DNA of 64,000 bases from Hyphomonadaceae bacterium ML37 (GTDB lineage Bacteria > Pseudomonadota > Alphaproteobacteria > Caulobacterales > Maricaulaceae): positions 2,666,396 to 2,730,395 of the forward strand of contig CP091241.1 of assembly GCA_027627685.1 (NCBI GenBank), in the 5' to 3' direction. The notes under the pieces are model-generated. The model was not told the DNA's origin, ran no database searches, and saw only the letters and a program-made list of their open reading frames with translations. Made by a program: the position numbers and the translations under genes. Below, piece after piece: positions 54,414 to 62,506 of this stretch (its first letter is position 1; every line of letters starts with the position of its first letter).

Positions 54414-54785
54414 TCAGATAGGGCGTGTCAGCGCCTCGACCACAGCCGCGAAAAGGGCGTCCTTGCGCCGTTCATGCACTTGCAGGTCCTCGAACGGAAC
54501 CATCATGGGGTGGGTCCTTGCGTCGGCGTCTTTAACCTCGCCATAGCGCCATCCGTTTCTGGCCTTCTGCGCCATCCACTGATCGTGCTGGGCGCCAGGG
54601 CTGGCATCGCGATGGCTTAGCCTGAACCGGACGCCCTCAAATGTGGCGTCACGCATCCAGTCCGGCGCCTCCTCCCAGGAGGGCATTTGGTCTCCGTATC
54701 GCGATGCGAAGGCGCGCATGGTTTCGTGAACAACCATCGCCACAGTTTCGACTGGCTCAGCGTCAGGGCAGTCAATCATGGCCAC
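54414..54785 (-). CDS. RyR-domain protein
   Basis: A 123-residue cytoplasmic protein matching the ryanodine-receptor (RyR) repeat domain: PSWEEAPDWMRDATFEGVRFRL, then HDQWMAQKARNGWRYGEVKDADARTHPMMVPFEDLQ, with the conserved W-x-K, GW-x-YG and HP-x-x-VPF positions. RyR domains occur beside TIR and other effectors in bacterial conflict systems and may sense nucleotide-derived ligands. It is the first gene of a two-gene leftward unit with TIR-WD40 copy 1. Confidence 0.82.
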   Translation of the reverse strand: MAMIDCPDAEPVETVAMVVHETMRAFASRYGDQMPSWEEAPDWMRDATFEGVRFRLSHRDASPGAQHDQWMAQKARNGWRYGEVKDADARTHPMMVPFEDLQVHERRKDALFAAVVEALTRPI

Positions 54786-54918
54786 ACCCTAGTTGGGGAC
54801 TGCATATCCGGCGATCTGCTCAAAACTCGCTCAATGACCTTTTGATGACAGGTTGTTTTTGACTCGCCATCGGTCCGAAGCCTTGCTTAAATGTTAACGC
54901 TACTGGGAGGGGCTGGGA

Positions 54919-55833
54919 ATGGGGTTTCGATTTTCTGCGCGTTCCGAGCAGCGCCTGCGAGGCGTTCACCCTCATCTGGAGAGGGTAATCCGGCGTGCTC
55001 TGGAAATCTCGCCACTGGACTTCACGATAGTTGAGGGCCTCCGGACGATCGAACAGCAACAGGAATATGTTGCCCGGGGCGCGTCCACGACGATGAACTC
55101 AAGGCATCTTACTGGGCACGCGGTAGATATCGCACCCTTTGTCGACGGGTCGCTTCGATGGGACTGGCCCCTGTTTCACATTCTCGCCCCCGTCGTCAAA
55201 CAGGCAGCCGAGGAGTGCGGCGTTCCGGTGGAGTGGGGCGGCGACTGGCAAAGCTTCCCCGACGGGCCGCACTGGCAGTTGCCGTGGGCGCAATATCCCA
55301 AATCTGAGTATGACGCATCCGCAGCCCAGAGAGCGGGCGGCGCGGCCGTCATTGACCCTGACACGGGGCGCGTTGATGCCGATGAAGCTCAGGAAAGCGA
55401 CCAGGAGCGGACGGCATTGGCGGCCGTTGGCGTAACGGCTGGCGGCGCAGCAGTGACAGCTGTCGCGGGCGCGGAGCTGAGCGCTTCAGGCGAGGGTCCG
55501 GCCGACCCACCGGCCACAGTTCCGGAGCCGGCCGTTCCTGAAGCAGCCTTGACCGACAGGCCTGACGCTCCGCAAGCCCCAGAGGCCATTGCCCCAGTCG
55601 CGAGCGATCCGCCATCCGCGCCCCAGGAGGACCTGGGCGCCGCTGGGAGCATGATTGACTCGGTTTTTGCATTCTTGAGCCGGATATGGACCGAAGGTTC
55701 TGTCTGGGCGCAGATCGCCCTCGTTCTTGGCCTGATCATCTTTGCGCTGGGGCTCTACCTCTTGCTGAGACGCATTGTGCGGTGGCGCCGTGCGCGCCGC
55801 CAGGCCCGCAAGCTTGCCCGCAAGTCTGCGTAA
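54919..55833 (+). CDS. Membrane-anchored M15-type peptidase
   Basis: A 304-residue protein with an N-terminal M15/VanY-like peptidoglycan-peptidase domain (about residues 1-120): SRHLTGHAVDIAPF supplies the His...Asp zinc ligands and GPHWQLPW the third histidine. An Ala/Pro-rich linker (about 125-240) leads to a C-terminal membrane helix (IALVLGLIIFALGLYLLL) and a basic tail. This looks like an endolysin-type enzyme tethered to the membrane. The ATG at 54919 follows GGGAGGGG. First gene of a rightward operon with the SLATT-like and TIR-WD40 genes; the lack of a signal peptide leaves its side of the membrane uncertain. Confidence 0.82.
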   Translation: MGFRFSARSEQRLRGVHPHLERVIRRALEISPLDFTIVEGLRTIEQQQEYVARGASTTMNSRHLTGHAVDIAPFVDGSLRWDWPLFHILAPVVKQAAEECGVPVEWGGDWQSFPDGPHWQLPWAQYPKSEYDASAAQRAGGAAVIDPDTGRVDADEAQESDQERTALAAVGVTAGGAAVTAVAGAELSASGEGPADPPATVPEPAVPEAALTDRPDAPQAPEAIAPVASDPPSAPQEDLGAAGSMIDSVFAFLSRIWTEGSVWAQIALVLGLIIFALGLYLLLRRIVRWRRARRQARKLARKSA

Positions 55834-55841
55834 CCGGGGGT

Positions 55842-56978
55842 ATGGAGATGGCAGAGGGGCTCTCCATCACGCGCGCCGCGATCAACGCGATCGGCATGCA
55901 TACAGCGTCGCCCGACTGGCGACTTGAGCCGCAAGCCCATGCCGCCCGGCTGCCAGCGGAAGCCGGAGCTCTGAAACGCATCCTGATGCGGTCTGACCTG
56001 CAGGGGCTGATGGATCAGTTCTCGGCCGCGGACAGCAGGGCCGGGGCCGCCCAGTCGCGCTACAAGCGCTTTGGCCGGTTGGCCATCATGCTGAATGCCG
56101 GGGCTGTAATCCTTGGCGCGCTGAGCCTCGCAGGCGCTGACATATTGTCCACGTTCGGCGTCGAGCCCGGTGACATAACGCGCTCGGTAGCGCTGAGCGT
56201 GCAGTACGGGCTGATCGCCGCGGCCCTGATCAGCGCCCAGCTCGTCATCCGCCTTCGGCCATTCGAAACCTGGATGAAGGCCAGAGCGGCAGCGGAAATG
56301 TGCCGGCTGGAGCTGTTCGAGACCGTGATACGGCTGAAAGAGCCTCAAAAGGACGGAGAGCTGGCGCTGCTGCCGCTGCAGCTCGAGTATTTCCGGCGAT
56401 ATCAGCTGGGCGTCCAGCTGGACTACTATTCCGGCCGGGGAGCGCAGCACGACCGAGCGGCGCGCGGCCGGGCCACAAGGCGCGATATGTACAGTCTGCT
56501 CGGCGCGCTGTCTGTGGCGCCGGCCAGTGCCGGCGCCCTTTCATTTGTCAGTGACGACTGGAGATCACGCATTGGCGGACTTCTGGAGACCGCGGACGCC
56601 CGGCTCCTGTCAGAGCCCGTCATCGCCAGCCTTCTGATGGTTTCCGGCGTCATCGCGGCTACCCTTATGGCAGCCCAGAACGCGCTCTCTCTTCTGTCCC
56701 AGGACCGCCGCAACGCCAGCCGCTACGCGACGGCGTTTGATAATCTGTCGTATCTCTATCGCACCTATATCGATACCGCCCGTCAGGCGGCTGTGCAGGG
56801 TGACAAGGACGCCGTGCTTGAGTTCGTCGGCGCGGTTCACGCGCAGATATCGTCCGAGCATCAGGAATGGGTCCGTATCCAGGAAGAGTCTGTGCGCCCG
56901 GGCTTTGACACCATAGCCGCAGCGCGCCTGCCGCGGCTCACCGGAGTGTCCAGATCGGCTCAAGAGGGTTCAACATGA
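55842..56978 (+). CDS. SLATT/DUF4231-like membrane protein
   Basis: A 378-residue protein with paired hydrophobic helices at about residues 80-105 and 118-140 and again at about 225-250 and 262-285. Between and after them are amphipathic helices such as ETWMKARAAAEMCRLELFETVIRLKE, the pattern of SLATT/DUF4231 2TM effectors, here apparently duplicated. SLATT proteins are thought to form pores or respond to nucleotide signals in conflict systems. It starts 8 bases after the M15 gene (ATG at 55848 is an alternative) and overlaps the TIR-WD40 start by 4 bases. Family assignment is by pattern, not by search. Confidence 0.65.
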   Translation: MEMAEGLSITRAAINAIGMHTASPDWRLEPQAHAARLPAEAGALKRILMRSDLQGLMDQFSAADSRAGAAQSRYKRFGRLAIMLNAGAVILGALSLAGADILSTFGVEPGDITRSVALSVQYGLIAAALISAQLVIRLRPFETWMKARAAAEMCRLELFETVIRLKEPQKDGELALLPLQLEYFRRYQLGVQLDYYSGRGAQHDRAARGRATRRDMYSLLGALSVAPASAGALSFVSDDWRSRIGGLLETADARLLSEPVIASLLMVSGVIAATLMAAQNALSLLSQDRRNASRYATAFDNLSYLYRTYIDTARQAAVQGDKDAVLEFVGAVHAQISSEHQEWVRIQEESVRPGFDTIAAARLPRLTGVSRSAQEGST

Positions 56979-59900
56979 GCCCTCGAGCTACCGGCGCAAA
57001 GCGGTATCGCGCCTTCATCAGCTACAGCCAGCGCGACAAGCGCTGGGCGAAAGCATTGCACAAGGCGCTGGAGACGTATCGCGTGCCAAAGGGTGTTGAT
57101 GCGGCAAGCCTGGACGTCCGCACACGCCGTCTGGGCCGCTTCTTCCGCGATGATGAGGAACTCGGCGCGGCCCATTCGCTCAGCGCCACGCTGGAGAGCG
57201 CCATTGACGGTTCTGAGCACCTCATCGTGGTGTGTTCGCCGCGTTCGGCCCGCTCGAAATGGGTCGATCTGGAAGTGCGCCGGTTCAAGGCCCGCGCTCA
57301 GGGCAAGGTGTTTGCCGTCATTGTCGCGGGCCAGCCCAATACCGGCGATCCTGATACCGAGTGTTTCTGCCCGGCGCTGCGCGAGAAAGTGGCCGGCGAC
57401 CGCTCGCTGACCGGCGAGCCTGACGAGCCGCTGGCGCCGGACTGGCGCAAGGACGGCATAAAGCGCCTGCGCGCCCGTCTGGCCGCCGGGCTTCTCGACG
57501 TGTCATTTGACAGCCTCTGGCAACGCGACAGGCGCAGGGCGAGAGGGCGGCAGAGACTTGCCGGAGCCACAGCGATGGGCGCGCTCCTCATCGCCGCGGG
57601 GATGGCTTATCAGGTGCGCGAAGTGGGCGCACAACGATCTCAAGCACTGGCGAGAACAGCCAATGATCTGTTGGATGCTCCGGAACGGACCGTATCCCAG
57701 TCAGAGAGAGCTTTGCGTCTGGCCGTCGCGGCGACTTACGAAAGTCCGTGGAGCCCCACGTCTAATCGTGCGGAGCCAGCTTTGGCGCGGGCGGGCACAG
57801 CGGCGCGAACGCTTATCCTGGCTCAGCACAGAGAGGGCATGACCTTCGCCGCCCACTCGGCAGACGGCACTCTCATCATGACGGTTGGCAAGAATGCAGC
57901 ATGGGTTTGGGACACCGCCACCGGTACTCTGATCACCGACCCGCTGCGCCATGGGGAAATTATCACGTCCGCCGCCTTCTCTCCTTATGGCGAACGCATA
58001 GTTACGGCCAGCTCAGATGGCACAGCACTGATTTGGGACACTGCCACTGGTGCTCCCATCGCCGGACCCTTGCGCCATGGGGAGGGGCTCACCTCGGCCA
58101 GCTTCTCTCCGGAGGGGACTCGTATAGTCACGGCAAGCCGGGATAGAACCGCCCGGATCTGGGATGCAGGCACAGGCGCGCCTCTCACCGAGCCACTCCG
58201 CCATCAGGACTGGGTCAACTCCGCTTCCTTTTCTCCAGATGGTGAGAGCATCCTCACGGTAAGCGGCCCGCCATTGAACAGTGGCGTTGCGCTGATTTGG
58301 AACGCGAGGACGGGTGAGCCCATCGCTGGTCCACTGCGTCATGAGGGTGAAGTCTTCGCCGCTTCTTTTTCGCCAGACGGTGAGAGCATCCTCACGGCAA
58401 CCGGCTCGTCTCACCTGACTGCTGGTGGCTCTCTTTTGAATAATGGTGCAGCGCTAATTTGGAACGCCGCTACGGGCGTGCCTTTAGCAGGACCCCTGCG
58501 CCATGAGGGTTGGGTCAGTTCCGCCGCCTTCTCCGCTGACGGGGGGCGCATTGTTACTGCGAGCCAGGATGGCACGGCGAGGGTTTGGGACCTCCTCACG
58601 AGCACGCCCGTAGCAGAGCCGATGCGACATGAGGGTTGGGTCACTTCCGCCGCCTTCTCTCTGGATGGTGAGCGTATCATCACCGCGAGCTCTGATCGCA
58701 CAGCCCGGGTATGGGACGCCGTCACAGGAGCTGCCATCGCCGAACAATTGCGCCATGAGGAATGGGTCACCTCCGCCTCCTTTTTCCGGGACCGTGGCGA
58801 CAGCTCTGCGTACAGCCGACAAATACTCACAGCATGCGATGATGGTACAGTCCGAGTGTGGGCTGCTAACAGCGGCGCGTCCAAAATCCAAAATTTTCGC
58901 CATGATGATAGAGTTACCTCTGCAGTTCTCTCACCGGACAGCACGCGTATAGTCACGGCCAGCTGGGACCATACAGCTCGGGTGTGGGACGCCGTTACGG
59001 GTGAGCCTGCTTTCATGGAACCCCTGCGCCATGAAGGGCCAGTCACTTCCGCCGCCTTCTCTCCGAACGGCGGACGTATTGTCACGGCGAGCTGGGACGG
59101 CACAGCCCGGTTGTGGGATGCCGCCACGGGGGAGCTTGTGAGCGGGCTCCTGGGCCACCTAGACAGAGTCACCTCCGCTGCTTTCTCCCCGGACGGGGGG
59201 CGCATTGTCACGGCGAGCTGGGACGGCACAGCCCGGGTGTGGGATGCCGCCTCGGGGGAGCTTGTAGCCGGGCCTTTGCGCCATGAGGAGGGAGTTAACT
59301 CCGCCGCGTTCTCTGCGGACGGAGCGCTAATTGTCACGGCGAGCCAGGACCGCACCTCCAGGGTATGGGACGCCGGCACTGGCGCGCCTGTGACTGGGCC
59401 CCTGCGCCATGAGGCGGATATCAACTCCGCCGCCTTTTCTCCGATTGGGACGCGCATCACACAGGATAGGGTGCGCATTGTCACAGCGAGCAGGGATGGC
59501 ACAGCCCGGGTGTGGGATGCCACGACAGGCGAACCTGTCACCCAACCATTGCGCCATGATAGGCCAGTGACCTCAGCCGCTTTCTCCCCGGATGGGGCGC
59601 GCATCGTGACAGCGAGCTGGGATGGAACAGCGCGGGTGTGGGATTCCGCCACGGGCTTACTGGTCACGGATCCTCTGCACCATGATTCCTCAGTATATTC
59701 TGTGACCTTCTCCCCGGGTGGTTCCCGTATAGTCACAGCCAGCGGAGCTGGTAGCGCCCAGATATGGAATGTCGAACGCTCCATGGGCCCGGTTGATCGA
59801 GCCCAGCTTGGACTGCCGCCCCTGCGCGAAGCGGTATGCGATCCTGAGGCCGGTTGGCTGCGTGGCGCATTGCGCCGGATCACGCAGGAGGATCTGGACG

Positions 59901-60040
59901 CCGCGCCCGCACTGGCCTCCCTCTACCGGCCAGGCGACGATGTTTGTGTCGACCCGGGCCTGCAGCGTCAGATAATCCGGTTTGTGCAGGCCCCGCTTGA
60001 GCGCCTCGGATCGGCGCGCAGTAACAACGCCATACAATGA
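56975..60040 (+). CDS. TIR-TM-WD40 receptor-like protein (copy 2)
   Basis: A 1021-residue paralogue of copy 1. The TIR domain (about residues 8-150) opens KRYRAFISYSQRDKRWAKAL and has a conserved glutamate in KWVDLEVRRF. One membrane helix (LAGATAMGALLIAAGMAYQV, near 190-210) is followed by the ERALRLAVAATYESPWSPTS segment shared with copy 1, then about 15 WD40 repeats and the tail CDPEAG, ITQEDLDAAP and YRPGDDVC. The TIR is of a slightly different subfamily from copy 1. It is translationally coupled to the SLATT-like gene (ATGA). Confidence 0.88.
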   Translation: MSPRATGAKRYRAFISYSQRDKRWAKALHKALETYRVPKGVDAASLDVRTRRLGRFFRDDEELGAAHSLSATLESAIDGSEHLIVVCSPRSARSKWVDLEVRRFKARAQGKVFAVIVAGQPNTGDPDTECFCPALREKVAGDRSLTGEPDEPLAPDWRKDGIKRLRARLAAGLLDVSFDSLWQRDRRRARGRQRLAGATAMGALLIAAGMAYQVREVGAQRSQALARTANDLLDAPERTVSQSERALRLAVAATYESPWSPTSNRAEPALARAGTAARTLILAQHREGMTFAAHSADGTLIMTVGKNAAWVWDTATGTLITDPLRHGEIITSAAFSPYGERIVTASSDGTALIWDTATGAPIAGPLRHGEGLTSASFSPEGTRIVTASRDRTARIWDAGTGAPLTEPLRHQDWVNSASFSPDGESILTVSGPPLNSGVALIWNARTGEPIAGPLRHEGEVFAASFSPDGESILTATGSSHLTAGGSLLNNGAALIWNAATGVPLAGPLRHEGWVSSAAFSADGGRIVTASQDGTARVWDLLTSTPVAEPMRHEGWVTSAAFSLDGERIITASSDRTARVWDAVTGAAIAEQLRHEEWVTSASFFRDRGDSSAYSRQILTACDDGTVRVWAANSGASKIQNFRHDDRVTSAVLSPDSTRIVTASWDHTARVWDAVTGEPAFMEPLRHEGPVTSAAFSPNGGRIVTASWDGTARLWDAATGELVSGLLGHLDRVTSAAFSPDGGRIVTASWDGTARVWDAASGELVAGPLRHEEGVNSAAFSADGALIVTASQDRTSRVWDAGTGAPVTGPLRHEADINSAAFSPIGTRITQDRVRIVTASRDGTARVWDATTGEPVTQPLRHDRPVTSAAFSPDGARIVTASWDGTARVWDSATGLLVTDPLHHDSSVYSVTFSPGGSRIVTASGAGSAQIWNVERSMGPVDRAQLGLPPLREAVCDPEAGWLRGALRRITQEDLDAAPALASLYRPGDDVCVDPGLQRQIIRFVQAPLERLGSARSNNAIQ

Positions 60041-60060
60041 AATTAGCAATGAGGGCAGTC

Positions 60061-60783
60061 ATGAAATTCTCGGCTACGGTTTTGGCGAGCGTCAGCGCTC
60101 TCATGCTCAGCGCCTGTGCAGGCCAGCTGGCCCCGCGCCTTTCCGGGCCGAGCGCACCGGTTGAAATCGCGCCCGGTCACAGCGTGCTTTTCACAGACAG
60201 CGGCCATCGCGGGCTTCATGTGTTTCGAGGCGCGCCAGATCCAACGAGCTACCGGGTGTGCATTGAACCCTCGCCCGACACCGCTGCGGGGATGACCGAA
60301 AACTTTGTCGTTGGCGGCTTCGACACCACCACTCGCCGTGATCGCGGTCAGTATGGCGGTGTGGAGATTGGTGGAGGAGGCCAAGCTATGTCACTAACCA
60401 GCGGCCGCACTCAAACTACCATCACTCGCGATCTTGCTGTGGAACTCTTTCGCGACACGCTGGCTCAGGCCTGCATCGCCCATGCTCAAGGCGTTATCAG
60501 CGCATCAGAATATGCGAGCTTTCTCAGAGCGGCGACAGGCGGCGCGCTCTCGATGGTGGCGATGGGGGAAATCGCCAGCAGAGCCGGCTCCACCCAGCAC
60601 GACGAAGCCATCGCCGAGAAAGTCAGCAACCTGGCGCAGATGGCCCTGTTCGGGCTGCTCATCACCGATGATGGCCAGCAGGAAAACGTGAGCAGCCTGA
60701 TCTCCAGGATAGCCGATCTCAAGGCAGAGGCCCTTGAGGTCCAGATCGAATTGATGCGCGGCAGGGCTGGAGAGGATCGTTGA
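60061..60783 (+). CDS. Putative lipoprotein of the TIR-WD40/SLATT operon
   Basis: A 240-residue exported protein with a lipoprotein signal ending LMLSAC. I chose the ATG with GAGGG upstream; an earlier ATG at 60037 overlaps the TIR-WD40 stop. The mature part contains GHSVLFTDSGHRGLHVF and helical C-terminal segments such as RIADLKAEALEVQIELMRG. No family recognised. Its place as last gene of the operon suggests a periplasmic partner of the receptor. Confidence 0.62.
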   Translation: MKFSATVLASVSALMLSACAGQLAPRLSGPSAPVEIAPGHSVLFTDSGHRGLHVFRGAPDPTSYRVCIEPSPDTAAGMTENFVVGGFDTTTRRDRGQYGGVEIGGGGQAMSLTSGRTQTTITRDLAVELFRDTLAQACIAHAQGVISASEYASFLRAATGGALSMVAMGEIASRAGSTQHDEAIAEKVSNLAQMALFGLLITDDGQQENVSSLISRIADLKAEALEVQIELMRGRAGEDR

Positions 60784-60807
60784 CTGGCATCTGTTCAGTC
60801 CCGGCAT

Positions 60808-60985
60808 GTGGTGGGTTGGATCATGGATGAAGCGGTTTGGCTCATCGGTCCAGCATTTGACGATGTGTTCGTACGGCGTGAGGCCGCGAAGCGCTTTCAG
60901 TCGTTTGGCGTAGTTGTAGGCCATGACCGCTGGCGCCAGATTGCCCCGGCTTTGTACAGGCCGTTGATCGTCTCGGGCGGGGTAG
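60808..60985 (-). pseudogene. Two abutting transposase remnants (IS481-like and IS3-like)
   Basis: On the minus strand, ETINGLYKAG-AIWRQRSW (about 60985-60935) matches the C-terminal part of an IS3-type OrfB. After a frame change, YNYAKRLKALRGLTPYEHI then TDEPNRFIHDPTHHMPGLN matches the C-terminus of IS481-type transposases. Two different insertion sequences therefore ended up joined. They mark the right edge of the defence-like island and the start of the phage-type genes. Confidence 0.7.
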
Positions 60986-60995
60986 TATCTCTCTG

Positions 60996-61262
60996 TTATC
61001 GAAGAAGCTTGCCGCCACACGCCCGCGCCTGCTCCCGCATGACGGCGTAGTCGGCGAGCATCTCGGCGATCGCCGAGCCTTGCGGCAACGAAACGAGCTC
61101 GTCGGCCGCGCGCGCCTGGAACGCGCGGCTGTACTCCACCACCGGCGGACAGACGGTGACGACGCGCGGCTCAGAACTCGCCGTCGCGCAGGCGCTCAGC
61201 AAGCTCGTCGCGATCGCGAGGACGGCGAGTCGCGGCATCCAGCATCTGGCGTTGGACATCAT
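60996..61262 (-). CDS. Outer-membrane spanin-like lipoprotein (Rz1-like)
   Basis: An 88-residue lipoprotein with lipobox LSAC (signal AVLAIATSLLSACA) and a mature region with VVTVCPPVVEYSRAFQ then a helical segment. It overlaps the next upstream gene in another frame by 92 bases, the Rz/Rz1 arrangement of phage lysis genes. Predicted to bridge to the inner spanin and fuse membranes in the last step of lysis. Confidence 0.72.
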   Translation of the reverse strand: MMSNARCWMPRLAVLAIATSLLSACATASSEPRVVTVCPPVVEYSRAFQARAADELVSLPQGSAIAEMLADYAVMREQARACGGKLLR

Positions 61263-61428
61263 GGGTTTTCTCCATAGTTTCGAGGCGTTCGGCGATGCGG
61301 CCAGCGCGCTCGCCGGAGCGCCGCAGTGCGAGCAGGAACAGAAGGATGGTGAGCGCGAGTGCGCCGTAACGCAGGGCCCCCTGGCCCCAAGAGCTCGCGG
61401 CGATCGCGTTGAACAGCGCAGAGATCAT
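61171..61428 (-). CDS. Inner-membrane spanin-like protein (Rz-like)
   Basis: An 85-residue protein with an N-terminal membrane helix (YGALALTILLFLLAL) and a basic coiled-coil tail (GERAGRIAERLETMEKTHDVQRQML). Together with the overlapping lipoprotein it looks like a two-component spanin. Length is at the short end for Rz. It is coupled by ATGA to the endolysin gene before it. Confidence 0.65.
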   Translation of the reverse strand: MISALFNAIAASSWGQGALRYGALALTILLFLLALRRSGERAGRIAERLETMEKTHDVQRQMLDAATRRPRDRDELAERLRDGEF

Positions 61429-62099
61429 CGCTGCCCCCGCTTCCAGTCATCAAGGCGGGCGTAGATCGTGATGGCAACGCCTGCGAGCGCCACGACGATC
61501 AGCACCCAGCGCAGCGTGTCGAGATAGGGCACGAGCGGCAGGATGGCGGCCTCGGTCTCGGCCAGAACGGTTTGTGCGACCTCCACGCCCGCTGCCCCCA
61601 GCGTCGCCACACCGGCCGCCCCGCTACCTTTCATGGTGCGGCTGTCAGCCAGGGTCTCTCGCGCGGGCGGCGTATCCGCGGCGAATGGCGTCGGCCGCAC
61701 CTCGAACCGCTCGCCCCACGTGCGCGCTGGTCCCAGATCGATGTGCATGAACCCCGAGCGCGGATAGAACCCGAACCCGGCGAAACCGGCCTCCCGCGCC
61801 GCCGCCTCGAACTCTGACGGATCATGGTTGGCCATGGCGATATCGAACGCGGCGCCGTCCATGTGCTTTGAGCGGGGCGAGCCGCCGATGGCGCGGTTGT
61901 GGGCCGCACTGCGATAGGCCGAGCGGATGATGAGCGGCTTGCCCAGCTGGTCGCGCAGCGCCTGGAGCCTGTCGAGCGCATCTTCATGGATGCGCAACGC
62001 GCCCGTGCCGCGGCAGGCGATCTCGGCGGGGCTGAAGTTCGGCCAGCGCCAGAGGCTGGCTGGCACGTCGCGCCAGTGTGCAAAGCAGGTCGTGGTCAT
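61425..62099 (-). CDS. Phage-type M15 endolysin with C-terminal membrane anchor
   Basis: A 224-residue protein. The M15_3-type peptidase domain (about residues 10-130) has SAYRSAAHNRAIGGSPRSKHMDGAAFDI (His...Asp zinc ligands) and HIDLGP. A linker is followed by a hydrophobic helix (WVLIVVALAGVAITIYA). Expected to cleave peptidoglycan cross-links during lysis. It is unrelated in detail to the M15 peptidase at 54.9 kb although both are anchored. Part of a leftward phage lysis cassette. Confidence 0.85.
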   Translation of the reverse strand: MTTTCFAHWRDVPASLWRWPNFSPAEIACRGTGALRIHEDALDRLQALRDQLGKPLIIRSAYRSAAHNRAIGGSPRSKHMDGAAFDIAMANHDPSEFEAAAREAGFAGFGFYPRSGFMHIDLGPARTWGERFEVRPTPFAADTPPARETLADSRTMKGSGAAGVATLGAAGVEVAQTVLAETEAAILPLVPYLDTLRWVLIVVALAGVAITIYARLDDWKRGQR

Positions 62100-62116
62100 G
62101 GATGATCTCCGGATAT

Positions 62117-62142
62117 GAAAAAGCCCGCCGTGAGGGCGGGCT
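62117..62142 (-). terminator. Rho-independent terminator in the phage lysis region
   Basis: AGCCCGCC and GGCGGGCT form an 8-base stem with a 5-base loop; on the minus strand it is followed by a run of T. It lies between the DUF6127-like gene and the endolysin gene and would end the upstream tail transcript. Confidence 0.8.
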
Positions 62143-62170
62143 GATGGGCGATGGCGTGGGCGTCAGCGGT

Positions 62171-62464
62171 TCAGGAGCCGTTGCCGAACAGACCGAGCCT
62201 GATGGCGATACCAGTCATCAGGGCGAGCAGCATGGCGGTGGTGATGATGCGCACGCTGGTCTGGACCGCGGTGCGGCTGGCCATCCGGAGCCCTGCGAGC
62301 AGTGAGCGCAGATGGCGTATGTCCTCGGCAGCGTCCTGGCCGTCGAGACCGGCCTCACGCAGCGCCCGGCGCGCGCCGGTTTGCGCGGCGCGTTCGAGCA
62401 GGCGTTCAAGATCGCCCGCCGTCATGGATTCCAGCCTTTCTGGCGGCTGCTCTGTATGGGTCAT
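62171..62464 (-). CDS. Small phage membrane protein, DUF6127-like
   Basis: A 97-residue protein with a helical N-terminus (AGDLERLLERAAQTGARRALREAGL, then DAAEDIRHLRSLLAGLRMA) and one C-terminal hydrophobic helix (IITTAMLLALMTGIAIRLGLF). This arrangement recalls the DUF6127 proteins found in phage tail/lysis regions. A holin-like role is possible but one helix is unusual. Confidence 0.65.
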   Translation of the reverse strand: MTHTEQPPERLESMTAGDLERLLERAAQTGARRALREAGLDGQDAAEDIRHLRSLLAGLRMASRTAVQTSVRIITTAMLLALMTGIAIRLGLFGNGS

Positions 62465-62506
62465 GTCATGTGCCCTGCTGTGCCGGGATGGATGGAGGCG
62501 GCAGGC

